This document shows positions 7,759 to 17,069 of a DNA stretch of 64,000 nt, piece by piece; the first letter of the stretch is position 1; each line of letters begins with the position of its first letter. The notes under the pieces were generated by a model. It saw nothing but the letters and a program-made list of their open reading frames with translations. It made no database searches and had not been told where the DNA came from. Where the stretch lies: positions 456,436 to 520,435 of the forward strand of contig JAMPBN010000001.1 in the NCBI GenBank assembly GCA_023666665.1. The letters run 5' to 3'. The position numbers and the translations under genes are program-made. This DNA comes from Prevotella sp. (lineage in GTDB: Bacteria; Bacteroidota; Bacteroidia; Bacteroidales; Muribaculaceae).

Positions 7759-10725
7759 ATGGATAAACTCCGAGTTATCTTGCTTATGGTGGTCGGCCTG
7801 CTGCCCGCCTGGCTGTCCATGTCGGCAGAGCCGCAAGCTCCCGCTTCCGCCTCAACCACAATTTCCGGCACGGTCAACGACAAAGACGGCGAACCCATCA
7901 TCGGCGCTACCGTAAGGGTAGACAATTCCAAAGAAGCCACCGCAACCGACTTCGACGGCAATTTCCACCTCAAAGTGGCCTCCCTCCCCGCCAACATCAC
8001 CGTAACCTCCATCGGCTACGAAACCAAAAAATGGAAAGTTACCTCCACCGCCCCGGTCACCATCGTGCTCAACGATAACTCCGAGATGCTCGATGAAGTC
8101 GTCGTAATCGGTTACGGCTCAGTCCGCAAGGCCGACCTCGCCGGCTCCGTTTCCGTGGTCGACGCCAAGGCATTCTCCGCCCAGCCCATCACCACCGTCG
8201 GCGAAGCCCTCCAGGGCCGCGTTTCCGGCGTCAACGTAATCAGCTCCGGCGTGCCCGGCGGCTCACCTAAAATCCGCGTACGTGGCGCCAACTCAATCAA
8301 CAAGAGCAACGACCCCCTATACGTTGTCGACGGCCTTGTGCGCGAATCCGGCCTCGAGGGCATCAACCCTGAAGACATCGCCTCGATGCAGATTCTTAAA
8401 GACGCCTCATCAACCGCAATCTACGGCTCTCGAGGCGCCAACGGCGTAGTGCTCATCACCACCCGCCGAGGCAAAGTCGGAACCTCCGAAATTACTTTCG
8501 ATGCCTCAGTTGGTTGGAGTAATGCAACTCACCTCCCCAAGGTAATGACCGCAAAACAATTTGCCGAAACCGTACTTGAATACAACCCCTCGTTGGTGAA
8601 TGCCGCTGACATGCAGCAATACATTGACGGCACCAATCCCGGTGTTGATTGGGTTGACCAAATTATGCGTACCGGTCTGACCCAAAACTATAAGCTCACA
8701 TATACCAAAGGCACAGATCAACTCCAAACCTACGTTTCAGCCAACTATATGAACGACAAAGGCACCCTCGAGAACTCGAGCTACGAACGCTTCGCCGCCC
8801 GCGCAAACGTTCGCGCCAAACTCTTCAGTTGGTTAGAAACTACCGTCGACATTGATATGAGTCACGGCGTTGGCCACGGCCTCAGCGGCTTCTCTATGGG
8901 GCCCAACACAATTTGGGGCGCCCTGACCTACTCGCCGGCAATGAATCTTTGGGATGAAGCTCAGAAATGCTACGCCAAAGACCCGCTCAACTCCATGAAC
9001 AGCCCCTACGGCGAACTCGTTCAGGACAACGAACGCCGCCGCGACATTCTCAACGGTCGCATCGACTTGCGCTTCAACATCTGCAAAGGCCTGACATTCA
9101 CCACCTCAAACGGTGTTGACTACGCCAACTTCTACAACTACGGATTCTCCGGTTCTGACCGTGCTCCCGGCCTCACAACCTCTATGAGCAACGGCAATAC
9201 CAACCGCTGGCTGCTCCAAACCACCAATAACTTCACCTACACCAACAACTGGGAAAGCGGTCACTCCCTCACTGCAACAGCCGTTTGGGAGGCAACCTCC
9301 TCAACTACCCGCGGTATGAGCATCAGCGGCTCGAACCTTGCCACCGAAAGCGTCGGCTGGTGGAACGTTGGCCTTGCTGAAACCAAAGGTGCCGGCAACA
9401 GCTTCTCCAAGTGGACCCTCATGTCGGCAGTTGCCCGCGTAATCTACTCCTGGAAAGACCGCTACATGTTTACCGGCACATTCCGCGCCGACGGCTCCTC
9501 ACGCCTCAGCAACAACAAGTGGGCATACTTCCCCTCAGTTGCCGCAGCTTGGACAGTTACCAACGAAAACTTCATGAAAGACGTTACCCCGGTGATGAAC
9601 AACCTCAAACTCCGCGCCAGCTGGGGTATCATCGGCAACCAGGACATCGGTGCATACCAAACCCTGGCACTCCTCTCGTCAAGCCCCGTTTACTACGGTA
9701 CTTCAACACCCGAACCCGGCTACTGGAGCAACCGCATCCCCACTCCCGACCTCAAATGGGAAAAAACCAAGCAGGTAGACGTAGGTCTTGACTTCGGATT
9801 TCTCAACAACCGCATTGACCTCACCCTCGACTGGTACTACAAACGCACCTCCGACGCCCTGCTGCAAACAACCCCCCCCTCATATCTCGGCGGACAGGCT
9901 TATATGATTAATGCCGGCGAAGTCAGCAATACCGGCCTTGACATCTCGCTCACCGCGGTACCCGTGCAGACCCGCGACTGGACTTGGTCAACCACCATTC
10001 AGGGCTCCTGGATGAAAAACCGCGTTGAAAAAATGACCGAATCAGACCCCATTCTGCTCAGTTCTCCCGCAAGCAATATCCTGCCCGACATCCTGACGGT
10101 GCGCGAAGGCCAACCCATCGGTTCTTTCTACGGCTACGAATGGGCCGGCATCAATGAAGACGGCATTAATACCTACTACGCCGCAGACGGCAGCATCACA
10201 ACTGCCCCGACCTACAACGACCGCAAAATCATTGGTAAATCATCGCCCGACTTCCTCCTTGGCTGGAACAACACCATCACTTGGAAGAACCTCAGCCTCA
10301 ACATCTTCTTCAACGGTTCATTCGGTGGCAATCGACTCAATGCTCTCCGCTATGCTATGAACTCTTCGATTCCCAACGCCAAGTTCCCCACAGCTGCCGA
10401 ATGGGTAGACGGTATCGGCACCGAATTTGCAAACCCCAAAGGTACCGGCAACTTTGAAACCGGTTCATCAACACAGTGGCTCGAAAACGCCAGCTATATG
10501 CGTTTGGAAAACCTCTCGCTCAGCTATGAGTTCACCAAAGCACAGACAAAGTTTGCTGCCATCCGTCTGCAATTTGCTGTTCAAAATGCCTTTACGATTA
10601 CCAAATACAAAGGCGTGAACCCCGCTTCCATGCCATTCGGCGATGTTGAATGGCAAAAGGGTGTTGACTTCGGTTCAGGTCCCGCCAACCGCTCTTACAC
10701 CTTTGGCGTTCGTTTCGTATTCTAA
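7759..10725 (+). CDS. SusC/RagA family TonB-linked outer-membrane protein
   Basis: 988 residues. An N-terminal signal peptide (about 1-23) is followed by a carboxypeptidase-D regulatory-like domain (ISGTVNDKDGEPIIGATVRV, 34-110). The TonB plug is introduced by VVVIGYGSVRKADLAGSV and contains LQGRVSGVNV and YVVDGL. A long 22-strand type beta barrel ends in the aromatic FVF. With the SusD partner directly downstream (19 nt) it should form a pedal-bin glycan or oligopeptide importer powered by TonB-ExbBD. The substrate is unknown because no hydrolase or sensor gene lies beside it. There is a clear promoter upstream. Confidence 0.95.
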   Translation: MDKLRVILLMVVGLLPAWLSMSAEPQAPASASTTISGTVNDKDGEPIIGATVRVDNSKEATATDFDGNFHLKVASLPANITVTSIGYETKKWKVTSTAPVTIVLNDNSEMLDEVVVIGYGSVRKADLAGSVSVVDAKAFSAQPITTVGEALQGRVSGVNVISSGVPGGSPKIRVRGANSINKSNDPLYVVDGLVRESGLEGINPEDIASMQILKDASSTAIYGSRGANGVVLITTRRGKVGTSEITFDASVGWSNATHLPKVMTAKQFAETVLEYNPSLVNAADMQQYIDGTNPGVDWVDQIMRTGLTQNYKLTYTKGTDQLQTYVSANYMNDKGTLENSSYERFAARANVRAKLFSWLETTVDIDMSHGVGHGLSGFSMGPNTIWGALTYSPAMNLWDEAQKCYAKDPLNSMNSPYGELVQDNERRRDILNGRIDLRFNICKGLTFTTSNGVDYANFYNYGFSGSDRAPGLTTSMSNGNTNRWLLQTTNNFTYTNNWESGHSLTATAVWEATSSTTRGMSISGSNLATESVGWWNVGLAETKGAGNSFSKWTLMSAVARVIYSWKDRYMFTGTFRADGSSRLSNNKWAYFPSVAAAWTVTNENFMKDVTPVMNNLKLRASWGIIGNQDIGAYQTLALLSSSPVYYGTSTPEPGYWSNRIPTPDLKWEKTKQVDVGLDFGFLNNRIDLTLDWYYKRTSDALLQTTPPSYLGGQAYMINAGEVSNTGLDISLTAVPVQTRDWTWSTTIQGSWMKNRVEKMTESDPILLSSPASNILPDILTVREGQPIGSFYGYEWAGINEDGINTYYAADGSITTAPTYNDRKIIGKSSPDFLLGWNNTITWKNLSLNIFFNGSFGGNRLNALRYAMNSSIPNAKFPTAAEWVDGIGTEFANPKGTGNFETGSSTQWLENASYMRLENLSLSYEFTKAQTKFAAIRLQFAVQNAFTITKYKGVNPASMPFGDVEWQKGVDFGSGPANRSYTFGVRFVF

Positions 10726-10744
10726 TCCCAAAACCGACTAAACG

Positions 10745-12595
10745 ATGAAAACTATCAAATATATTGCCTTGGCAGCATTGGCGTTCACCGCAACCTCCTG
10801 CGCCAACTTCCTCGAAGAAGAACCCAAAGGCCAAATGGTTAATGAAAACTTCTTCCAGACAGAAACCGACCTCAACCTTGCCCTAAATGCACTATACCAT
10901 CAGGTACAGGCATCTCAAACCAACTCAAACTCCACAATCGTACAACTTCAGGGCGACGACATAACGGTTTTCAATACCGCGAAAAACCCCTACTATACCT
11001 CCGACACATTCCGGCCTACAAGTGACTTCAAGGGTGTTGAAGCCTTGTGGCTCGGCAAGTATCGTGTGATTCAAGCCGCCAACCTTATTGTTGACAACGC
11101 TGACCGCGCCAAAGACAACGCTTCAGCCCAGGCCATACTCAACACCAAGGGCAACGCACTCTTTTGGAGAGCCTGCGCCTATTTTGAACTCGTCCGCGTG
11201 TTCGGTCCGCTCCCCGTCAATGCCCATAATGAAGTCAACTTCAACACCACTATGACCTCCGTGGGCGAAATCTACAATATGATTATCACCGACTTGCTCA
11301 CTGCTGACTCATATAACCTCCCCGCATCGTATGCAGGAACGGAATATAAGTATGGCAACACCGACGGTTGCAATTATTGGGTAACTCAGCAGGCCGTAAA
11401 GTCAGCCCTCGCGGCAGTATATATGGCTCGCGCAGGCTATCCCTTCTACGATGCCAACGCCGGAGAAACGGCTGAACGCACCGAGTGGTACAAAAAAGCC
11501 GCCGATATGGCCTACGCCGTAATCAAGGGTGTCAACGACAAGAAATACGACAACCAAATGGAATCTGATTGGAAAATGGTTTATCCCTACGGCAACAACT
11601 GGAGCAAAGAGCAAATCATTACTATCTCTTTCTTCGGCACCCCCGGGTCTATGGGTGATCACAACACCAACGGCGACGTATCTCAGTTCTCTCTCTGTCA
11701 ACTCATTGAACAATTTCAGGGCGGTTGGGGCGACTTTATCGGCGAACGCCTGTGGTGGTCAAAATTCCCCGACGGACCCCGCAAACGCGCTGTCTATGAA
11801 CCGTCAATCTATACCGGTATGAAAGATGAAGTCGCCGGAACCGACGATATTATGCAAGTAAACTGGTGGGCAACCAACAACGAAAAGGAATATACCGGCA
11901 GTAACGGCGTTGTAACCGTCTACCACCCCACTTTCGCAAGTATGATTACCAATACCAAAGGAGGTAAAGATTCATCACCATCTACCGAACCCTACGACTG
12001 CACCAAACCCGCATATCAGGGTCAACAAATCCCCGCCAACCACCGCTACATTCGCTACTCCGAAGTAATCTGCTGGTTTGCAGAAGCTGTTGGCCGTGGC
12101 AATATCGCCGAATACGAAGCCGATGCTCAAACCGAACTCCAAAAAGTTTTAGACCGAGCATACGATGAAAACCAAGCTCCCTCAACTGCAGGCCTGACAG
12201 GCGCTGCCCTTGCCAACCTTGCATTTACGGAACACGGCTATGAAGTAACGGGTTACCCCGTGGCGCTCTGCACCCGCCGGTCCGACCAATTCCGTATGGA
12301 CATGCTGAAAGACACCTGGAAATATCGCCTCGGTAATGACTGGGAAAAAGACATCCTCGTACCGGCTAATACCCGCACTCTTGGCTACAAGACTGTAAGC
12401 ATAAAAGTAGAAGGAGAGAAACGCCCCGTAAAAAAAATCCAAGCCATGGACTACACTCTGGGTTACGACCTCAAAACCCCCGAAAACGTGCCTATGGCCG
12501 AGACCTGGAACGGCTACGAATCAATGTATATGCCTTATCCTCCAACAGAAGTCATCAAAAACCCCAACATCAAGCGCGTCAGCGCCTTCAACTAA
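10745..12595 (+). CDS. SusD/RagB family nutrient-binding lipoprotein
   Basis: 616 residues. The signal peptide ends in the lipobox ATSC (Cys19), followed by ANFLEEEPKGQ, the usual SusD opening. ALFWRACAYFELVRVFGPLPV is the conserved TPR-region motif that contacts SusC. The C-terminal part (RRSDQFRMDMLKDTWKYRLG and NPNIKRVSAFN) is typical of the SusD superfamily. It acts as the surface lid and substrate-capture subunit of the adjacent SusC barrel. The same-strand 19-nt spacing indicates an operon. Confidence 0.95.
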   Translation: MKTIKYIALAALAFTATSCANFLEEEPKGQMVNENFFQTETDLNLALNALYHQVQASQTNSNSTIVQLQGDDITVFNTAKNPYYTSDTFRPTSDFKGVEALWLGKYRVIQAANLIVDNADRAKDNASAQAILNTKGNALFWRACAYFELVRVFGPLPVNAHNEVNFNTTMTSVGEIYNMIITDLLTADSYNLPASYAGTEYKYGNTDGCNYWVTQQAVKSALAAVYMARAGYPFYDANAGETAERTEWYKKAADMAYAVIKGVNDKKYDNQMESDWKMVYPYGNNWSKEQIITISFFGTPGSMGDHNTNGDVSQFSLCQLIEQFQGGWGDFIGERLWWSKFPDGPRKRAVYEPSIYTGMKDEVAGTDDIMQVNWWATNNEKEYTGSNGVVTVYHPTFASMITNTKGGKDSSPSTEPYDCTKPAYQGQQIPANHRYIRYSEVICWFAEAVGRGNIAEYEADAQTELQKVLDRAYDENQAPSTAGLTGAALANLAFTEHGYEVTGYPVALCTRRSDQFRMDMLKDTWKYRLGNDWEKDILVPANTRTLGYKTVSIKVEGEKRPVKKIQAMDYTLGYDLKTPENVPMAETWNGYESMYMPYPPTEVIKNPNIKRVSAFN

Positions 12596-12599
12596 CCCT

Positions 12600-12636
12600 T
12601 AGCCCCCCACCCCCTTTAGGGAGACCGGGGGGCTTC
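12600..12636 (+). terminator. GC-rich hairpin after susD
   Basis: AGCCCCCC (12601-12608) pairs with GGGGGGCT (12627-12634). A run of T does not follow, so it may be a partial terminator or an mRNA-stabilising stem that lowers expression of the third gene relative to susCD. Confidence 0.5.
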
Positions 12637-12696
12637 CCCAAACGACAAACCAAACTTAATTCACTTATTTTACTAACCAACCAAAACAGTTTTTAA

Positions 12697-13611
12697 ATGA
12701 AAAAACTTTTACTCGCTATCTGCGCAGGCCTCGCCCTCAGCGCATCTGCACAAACCTACAAACTCGGCGAAGCATTCGCTTATGATTTCAACACTTTCGC
12801 GTGGTTTGACAATGACCCTGCCATTTGGGAAAATAACAGCCAATGGCCCGCTACTGAGATGCTCGATGGCGCAAGCCTTGAAGAAGGCTGGGGTCTCGGT
12901 ATGATTCATTTCCACGGCGACGCTTTCACAGCAAACTGCACTACTCTTGAAGCTTGCAACAAGCAATTCCCCATCGTTAAAAGCCTTTGGACGGAAAACG
13001 CAATGGCCGCTAAGATTCAGGTTACCGCTACCGGCTGGTGGGCATATGGTAACGCCAACTTCGCTCTCCCCGCAATGGAAGAACTTAGCCGTATTCGTGT
13101 GGTTTACCGTGTCGACATAGAAGGCTGGAGCCGCTTCGAACCCGAAAACAAGAAGCCTTTCCACGTCCGCCTTACCGACAGCGATCAAGACGGATGCTTC
13201 GCTGAACCTAAGTTTGAAGAGGCCATCCCTGAATTCTGGGACAACCCCGGCTTCCGCACCGTTGATATGTACTACCAACCTAACGGCCAAACCTACCTCG
13301 CTCTGACTTTTGATGGTGCCGGTATCACCGTTGACAACCAGCGCCCCGCTCTCTACATCCAGGAAGTTTCCGTAGTTCCCGTTAGCAAACTTGCCGGCGA
13401 CGACCACAAGTCCGGCGACTGCGTACCCGTAATCTCTGAAAACGCTCCTGTCCCCGTGGTTATCAGCAACGATGGTGGCGACGACGCTATCTCTGAAATC
13501 ACCGCTGCCGCCAAGGTTGCCGAAGGCATCTACGACCTCCAGGGCCGCAAGCTCGCAGCCCCCGTCAAGGGCCTCAACATCATCAACGGCGTCAAGACCC
13601 TCGTAAAATAA
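12697..13611 (+). CDS. Secreted protein of unknown function with C-terminal tail
   Basis: 304 residues. A signal peptide MKKLLLAICAGLALSASAQ ends in the SASA-Q cleavage pattern. The mature part is acidic, rich in Trp and aromatics, and looks like a beta-sandwich (possibly carbohydrate-binding), but no family is recognised. The last 30 residues, GIYDLQGRKLAAPVKGLN then a short basic end, match a tail also seen on two other secreted proteins in this window (27328-29133 and 61122-63962) and resemble type IX-like or anchor tails. It follows susD by about 100 nt beyond a hairpin, so it may be the third gene of the uptake locus and a surface partner of SusCD (inference). Confidence 0.75.
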   Translation: MKKLLLAICAGLALSASAQTYKLGEAFAYDFNTFAWFDNDPAIWENNSQWPATEMLDGASLEEGWGLGMIHFHGDAFTANCTTLEACNKQFPIVKSLWTENAMAAKIQVTATGWWAYGNANFALPAMEELSRIRVVYRVDIEGWSRFEPENKKPFHVRLTDSDQDGCFAEPKFEEAIPEFWDNPGFRTVDMYYQPNGQTYLALTFDGAGITVDNQRPALYIQEVSVVPVSKLAGDDHKSGDCVPVISENAPVPVVISNDGGDDAISEITAAAKVAEGIYDLQGRKLAAPVKGLNIINGVKTLVK

Positions 13612-13621
13612 TCCCCCAACT

Positions 13622-13651
13622 GGAACTTGCGGACTTTAGCCCGCAAGAACC
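13622..13651. repeat. 30-bp hairpin repeat, copy A
   Basis: A 30-bp sequence with arms CTTGCGG and CCGCAAG around ACTTTAGC. It is identical over its full length to copy B at 13803-13832. The two copies flank a promoter and a 17-codon ORF. Confidence 0.85.
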
Positions 13652-13664
13652 ACCGGAAGAAAAC

Positions 13665-13701
13665 AAACGGCGACCCCCAACGGATCGCCGTTTCTCTTTT
13701 C
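13665..13701 (+). terminator. Intrinsic terminator downstream of the secreted-protein gene
   Basis: AAACGGCGA (13665-13673) pairs with TCGCCGTTT (13685-13693), a 9-bp stem, and is followed by CTCTTTTCT. It lies about 55 nt after the stop codon at 13611. Confidence 0.75.
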
Positions 13702-13714
13702 TAAAAAATTTTCA

Positions 13715-13780
13715 TACCTTTGCGCTATGGTAATCAAAGACCCGCAAAAAATCAAAGACACCAAGCGCAAGCTCCTCTAA
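13715..13780 (+). other. Micro transcription unit: promoter box plus 17-codon ORF
   Basis: TACCTTTG (13715-13722) ends 4 nt before an ATG at 13727. The frame MVIKDPQKIKDTKRKLL then stops at 13780. The peptide is highly basic (Lys/Arg-rich). The unit sits between two identical 30-bp hairpin repeats. It could be a leaderless small peptide gene, the remnant 5' end of a deleted gene, or chance. No homologue is recognised. Confidence 0.35.
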
Positions 13781-13802
13781 ATCCGCACCTTGCGCAATAA
13801 CC

Positions 13803-13832
13803 GGAACTTGCGGACTTTAGCCCGCAAGAACC
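13803..13832. repeat. 30-bp hairpin repeat, copy B
   Basis: Identical to copy A at 13622-13651. Both are preceded by AAC[C/T]. The orientation is direct, with 181 bp from start to start. The palindromic core resembles REP/REPIN-type elements. Confidence 0.85.
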
Positions 13833-13912
13833 CCGCGAGGTATAACTTTCTGAAAATCAAGGCTTTCGGGGGCGTAATGTAGAAATTGCTCCCACAGGGG
13901 CGGAATCTACGG

Positions 13913-13941
13913 TTTGTGGGGACGCGCAAAGTTTAACTTTG
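13913..13941 (+). promoter_or_regulatory. Terminase gene promoter
   Basis: TTTG at 13913-13916 and TAACTTTG at 13934-13941 have 17-nt spacing. The box ends 5 nt before the ATG at 13947. It overlaps the alternative GTG start at 13914, ruling that start out if the promoter is real. Confidence 0.65.
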
Positions 13942-13946
13942 CGGCT

Positions 13947-15686
13947 ATGAAATGGAACGACAATATCATAGCAGAAAACTCGCGCCGAATGGAGCTGCTT
14001 GAGGCCCGGCGCGCCCGCGCACCCTTTTTGCGGCCCGGCGAAGACGAGACACAACGTATGGCCGACGATTTTGAATACTGGGCGTGGCGATGCGTGCAAA
14101 TCAAGCATAAAACCGAATGTCGCCGGGTGCCGTTTGTGCTTAACGGTGCGCAGCGCAAAGTGCTGAAAGTGCTTGAGCGCCAGCGCCGCGCCGGGCGCCC
14201 TATCCGCGCCATAGTGCTTAAGTCGCGCCAGTGGGGCTGCTCAACCCTGGTGTGCTACTACATGATTTGGATGCAGACCGTGCGCCACGAAAACTGGCAC
14301 TCGCTAATCTGTGCGCAGTCGCTGCAGACGGCCTCAATTATCAACGGCAATTATGCCGACTATGCCTTTAACTACCCCGAGGAGATGGGCAAGGTGAAAA
14401 TCAGTCGCTATCAGAGCCTCTCGTCCGTGAAAATGCTCTCTCCAAGCAACTCGCGTATCACCGTGGCCTCCGCCCAGAACCCCGATGCCGCCCGAGGTGC
14501 CGACTACACCATGGCGCACCTGAGCGAGGTGGCCTACTGGCCGGCCACGCGCATGCGCGACCCCGAGCAGCTGGTGCGCTCGGTGTGTGCGGCAATTCCC
14601 CGCATTCCCGAGAGCGTGGTGATTATGGAAAGCACCGCCAACGGCCCGGGCGACTACTTTTACCACGAATGGTGTCGCGCCATCGACGGCAAGTCAGACA
14701 AGGAGGCGGTGTTTGCCGCCTGGCACGAGGTTGAAACCAACGCCGAGCCGCTTTACGTCAGCCCCCGAGAGGCCTGGGAACGCTTCACCGACTATGAGCG
14801 CTCGCTATGGTCGGAGTTCGGCCTCACCCTGGAGCAGATCATGTGGTATCACAACAAGCGCCGCGAGGGTGCCACCCGGCAGCAGATGATGCGCGAATAT
14901 CCCTCCACCCCCTCCGAGGCGTTCTCAAACGCGCAGATGGCCGTTTTCGACCCCAAGCAGGTTGAGGAGCAGCGCCGCTTTGCGTCGGCGCCCTGCGAAA
15001 CCTTTGAGGTGGACCTCCCCTCGGGGCGGCTGCTTCCTTCTCCCTCGGGGCGGCTGCAGATGTGGCAAAAACCCTGCGCCGCCGAGGAGGTGACCTCGCG
15101 GCCCGCCTACATCATCGCCGTCGACGTTGGAGGCAACTGGCAGGGTGCCGACTGGAGCGTCATCGCCGTGTTCGACAATCGCCGGCCCGAAGCCATGGAG
15201 CTCGTGGCGCAATGGCGCGGACACATCGACACCGACCGACTTTGCGACACCGCCGTTGCACTCGGGCGACTATACCACAACGCCCTGGTGGTCTTTGAAA
15301 GCAACTCGCTCGAAAGCCGCGGAGCCGATGCCCTGGAGCGTGTCGGAGCCGGCGGCTACCCCAATCTCTACCGCCGACAGGCAACCGACCGCGTCACCGG
15401 CGCGGTTTCGTTGCGTTATGGCTTCCATACCAACGAGCAAACCAAAACCTCCGCAATCAACGAGCTGACCTACGCCCTGCGCGACGGTACCCTGATTGAG
15501 CGCTCCCCTCTGGCCGTGGAAGAGATGGCAACCTACATAAGGCGCGGCGACAAAACCGAAGCCTCACCCGGGTGCCACGACGATATGGTGATGACCCGCG
15601 CAATCGCGGCATATGCCCGCAAGCAGTATCCCCCGCGTCCGCGCAAACCCCTGCCGCAAACCCACGGCCCTTACTCTCCCCGCTAA
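13947..15686 (+). CDS. Phage-type terminase large subunit (orphan)
   Basis: 579 residues. The ATPase half has a viral-type Walker A KSRQWGCST (92-100, the KaRQxGxST variant), the region ARGADYTMAHLSEVAYW with the Walker B-like SEVA, and the coupling motif ESTANGPG (228-235). The RNase H-fold nuclease half begins AVDVGGNWQGADWS (about 390) and includes a second acidic site at ESNSLES and a C-terminal HDDMVM (about 545). All hallmarks of a packaging motor-nuclease are intact. However, no portal, capsid, tail or small terminase gene lies nearby. It is convergent with a RecD-like helicase, ends overlapping by 4 nt. It is either a solitary phage remnant kept intact or a domesticated DNA-processing enzyme; the sequence cannot decide. 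Confidence 0.85.
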   Translation: MKWNDNIIAENSRRMELLEARRARAPFLRPGEDETQRMADDFEYWAWRCVQIKHKTECRRVPFVLNGAQRKVLKVLERQRRAGRPIRAIVLKSRQWGCSTLVCYYMIWMQTVRHENWHSLICAQSLQTASIINGNYADYAFNYPEEMGKVKISRYQSLSSVKMLSPSNSRITVASAQNPDAARGADYTMAHLSEVAYWPATRMRDPEQLVRSVCAAIPRIPESVVIMESTANGPGDYFYHEWCRAIDGKSDKEAVFAAWHEVETNAEPLYVSPREAWERFTDYERSLWSEFGLTLEQIMWYHNKRREGATRQQMMREYPSTPSEAFSNAQMAVFDPKQVEEQRRFASAPCETFEVDLPSGRLLPSPSGRLQMWQKPCAAEEVTSRPAYIIAVDVGGNWQGADWSVIAVFDNRRPEAMELVAQWRGHIDTDRLCDTAVALGRLYHNALVVFESNSLESRGADALERVGAGGYPNLYRRQATDRVTGAVSLRYGFHTNEQTKTSAINELTYALRDGTLIERSPLAVEEMATYIRRGDKTEASPGCHDDMVMTRAIAAYARKQYPPRPRKPLPQTHGPYSPR

Positions 15687-17065
15687 GTGAGATAAAACAG
15701 CCGCAACGTGGCGCGGGTGGTAGCCGTGTAGAGCCAGCGATAAAAATCGAGCGTCTGCATGGCATCGGCAGCAACTCCGGCAAGGTCGGCAATCACGTTG
15801 GTCCACTGTCCGCCCTGCGCCTTATGGCAGGTCACCGCGTAGGCATACTTCACCTGCAGAGCCTGAAAATAGGGATTTTTGCGCATTGAGCGCAAACGGG
15901 TGGAGTGGGGCGTGTATTCGCTGAAAAGCTCCGGGTCGTTATACACGGCATCAAAGAGCCGCTGCTGATCTTCGGCAGTGAGCGCCGGAGCGTTCGAGGT
16001 CAGGCAGTCAAGAACTATCTTGCAGTCAAGCTCAACGTCGCGATAGGGAAACGCCAGCTTCACGTCGGCAAACCGGAAGCCATACTTATGCTCCACGCCA
16101 TAGAGCCTGACAATGCGGGCTGTGTCGCCGTTGGCAATGAAATCAAGGTCGGCAGTCTTCGAACTCCAGTGATAATTGTTTTTAGCCACGAGCAGCAGCT
16201 CATCGCGCGTCAGCTCCTCCTCGCGCCCCAAAATGGTTGAGCGGATAGCCAGGTTAAATTGCGTGGCCCGCCAGTTGGCGCGGGTAACTATGATGGTCTC
16301 ATCAATGCCGTCTGCGGCATAGAGGTCGCTCAGCGTATCCTGCAGGTCAATCCCCTCAAGGGATATGACATCGTCGAAGCCAAAGTTGATTTCAGGCACC
16401 GGCAGCGGGTCGCGGCGCATCAGCCTGCGAATCATCGTGGCGTTGTAGAGAATGCCGCTGGAGCGGGCCTGGCGCACCGTGTCGGTGAGCTGCACGCGGG
16501 TAACCCGCAGGCCGTAATCGCGGAGCACTCCGGGATTCAGCGCCGGCGAGTCCTCACACCCCACCGGGGGCAGCTGAGCGGTGTCGCCAAGCAGAATCAG
16601 CCGGCAGGCGTGGCCGGTATATACGTAGTGAATCAGATCTGAAAGCAGGTCGGGGCCGCCATCGGCCGTGGAGCCAATCATCGAAGCTTCATCAACTATG
16701 AACACCGTGCGACTATGCACGTTGTCCATCACCGCGCCAAACTGACGCCCGGGGCCCGGTGGCCGATAAATCTTGCGGTGAATGGTATAAGCCGGAAACC
16801 CCGAGTAGGAGGCAAACACCTTGGCGGCGCGGCCGGTCGGAGCAAGCAATACGGAGCCGACTCCGGCTTCATGGAGCGCACGAACCAGGGCGCTGACCAA
16901 AGTGGTCTTGCCCGTGCCGGCATAGCCGCAGAGCAGAAACACGGAATCAGAGGGCGCCGACGTGCGACAGAATCGCGCCAGCGCCGCTATGCACTGCACC
17001 TGCTGGTCGGTAGGAACGTAAGGCAGCTGCTGCAAAACCGATTCGGCGAACTCTCCGACAGTCAT
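15683..17065 (-). CDS. RecD-like SF1B ATP-dependent DNA helicase
   Basis: 460 residues. Walker A is GYAGTGKTT (47-55). APTGRAAKV is motif Ia, VDEASM (124-129) is motif II, GDTAQLPPVG (160-169) is motif III, and VTCHKAQGGQW near 425 is motif VI of the UvrD_C_2 domain, ending ATTRATLRLFYL. It resembles the helicase core of RecD2/Dda, without the long RecD2 N-terminal extension. It acts as a 5'-3' helicase in repair or recombination (family knowledge). A stem-loop (17070-17088) ends 4 nt before its ATG. Its 3' end overlaps the terminase stop. Confidence 0.9.
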   Translation of the reverse strand: MTVGEFAESVLQQLPYVPTDQQVQCIAALARFCRTSAPSDSVFLLCGYAGTGKTTLVSALVRALHEAGVGSVLLAPTGRAAKVFASYSGFPAYTIHRKIYRPPGPGRQFGAVMDNVHSRTVFIVDEASMIGSTADGGPDLLSDLIHYVYTGHACRLILLGDTAQLPPVGCEDSPALNPGVLRDYGLRVTRVQLTDTVRQARSSGILYNATMIRRLMRRDPLPVPEINFGFDDVISLEGIDLQDTLSDLYAADGIDETIIVTRANWRATQFNLAIRSTILGREEELTRDELLLVAKNNYHWSSKTADLDFIANGDTARIVRLYGVEHKYGFRFADVKLAFPYRDVELDCKIVLDCLTSNAPALTAEDQQRLFDAVYNDPELFSEYTPHSTRLRSMRKNPYFQALQVKYAYAVTCHKAQGGQWTNVIADLAGVAADAMQTLDFYRWLYTATTRATLRLFYLT

Positions 17066-17069
17066 TTTA

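Larger units (their letters stand above)
13612..13946. other. 335-bp intergenic region before the terminase gene
   Basis: It contains, in order: hairpin repeat A, a terminator, the TACCTTTG micro-unit, hairpin repeat B, an imperfect hairpin at 13880-13912 (GTAGA...TCTAC arms around CTCC/GGGG), and the terminase promoter. No other gene is seen. Confidence 0.6.

Noticed and set aside
13947..17065. Integrated prophage around the terminase
   Set aside because: No portal, capsid, tail, lysis or integrase gene is present on either side; neighbours are a sus-like locus and cysS.
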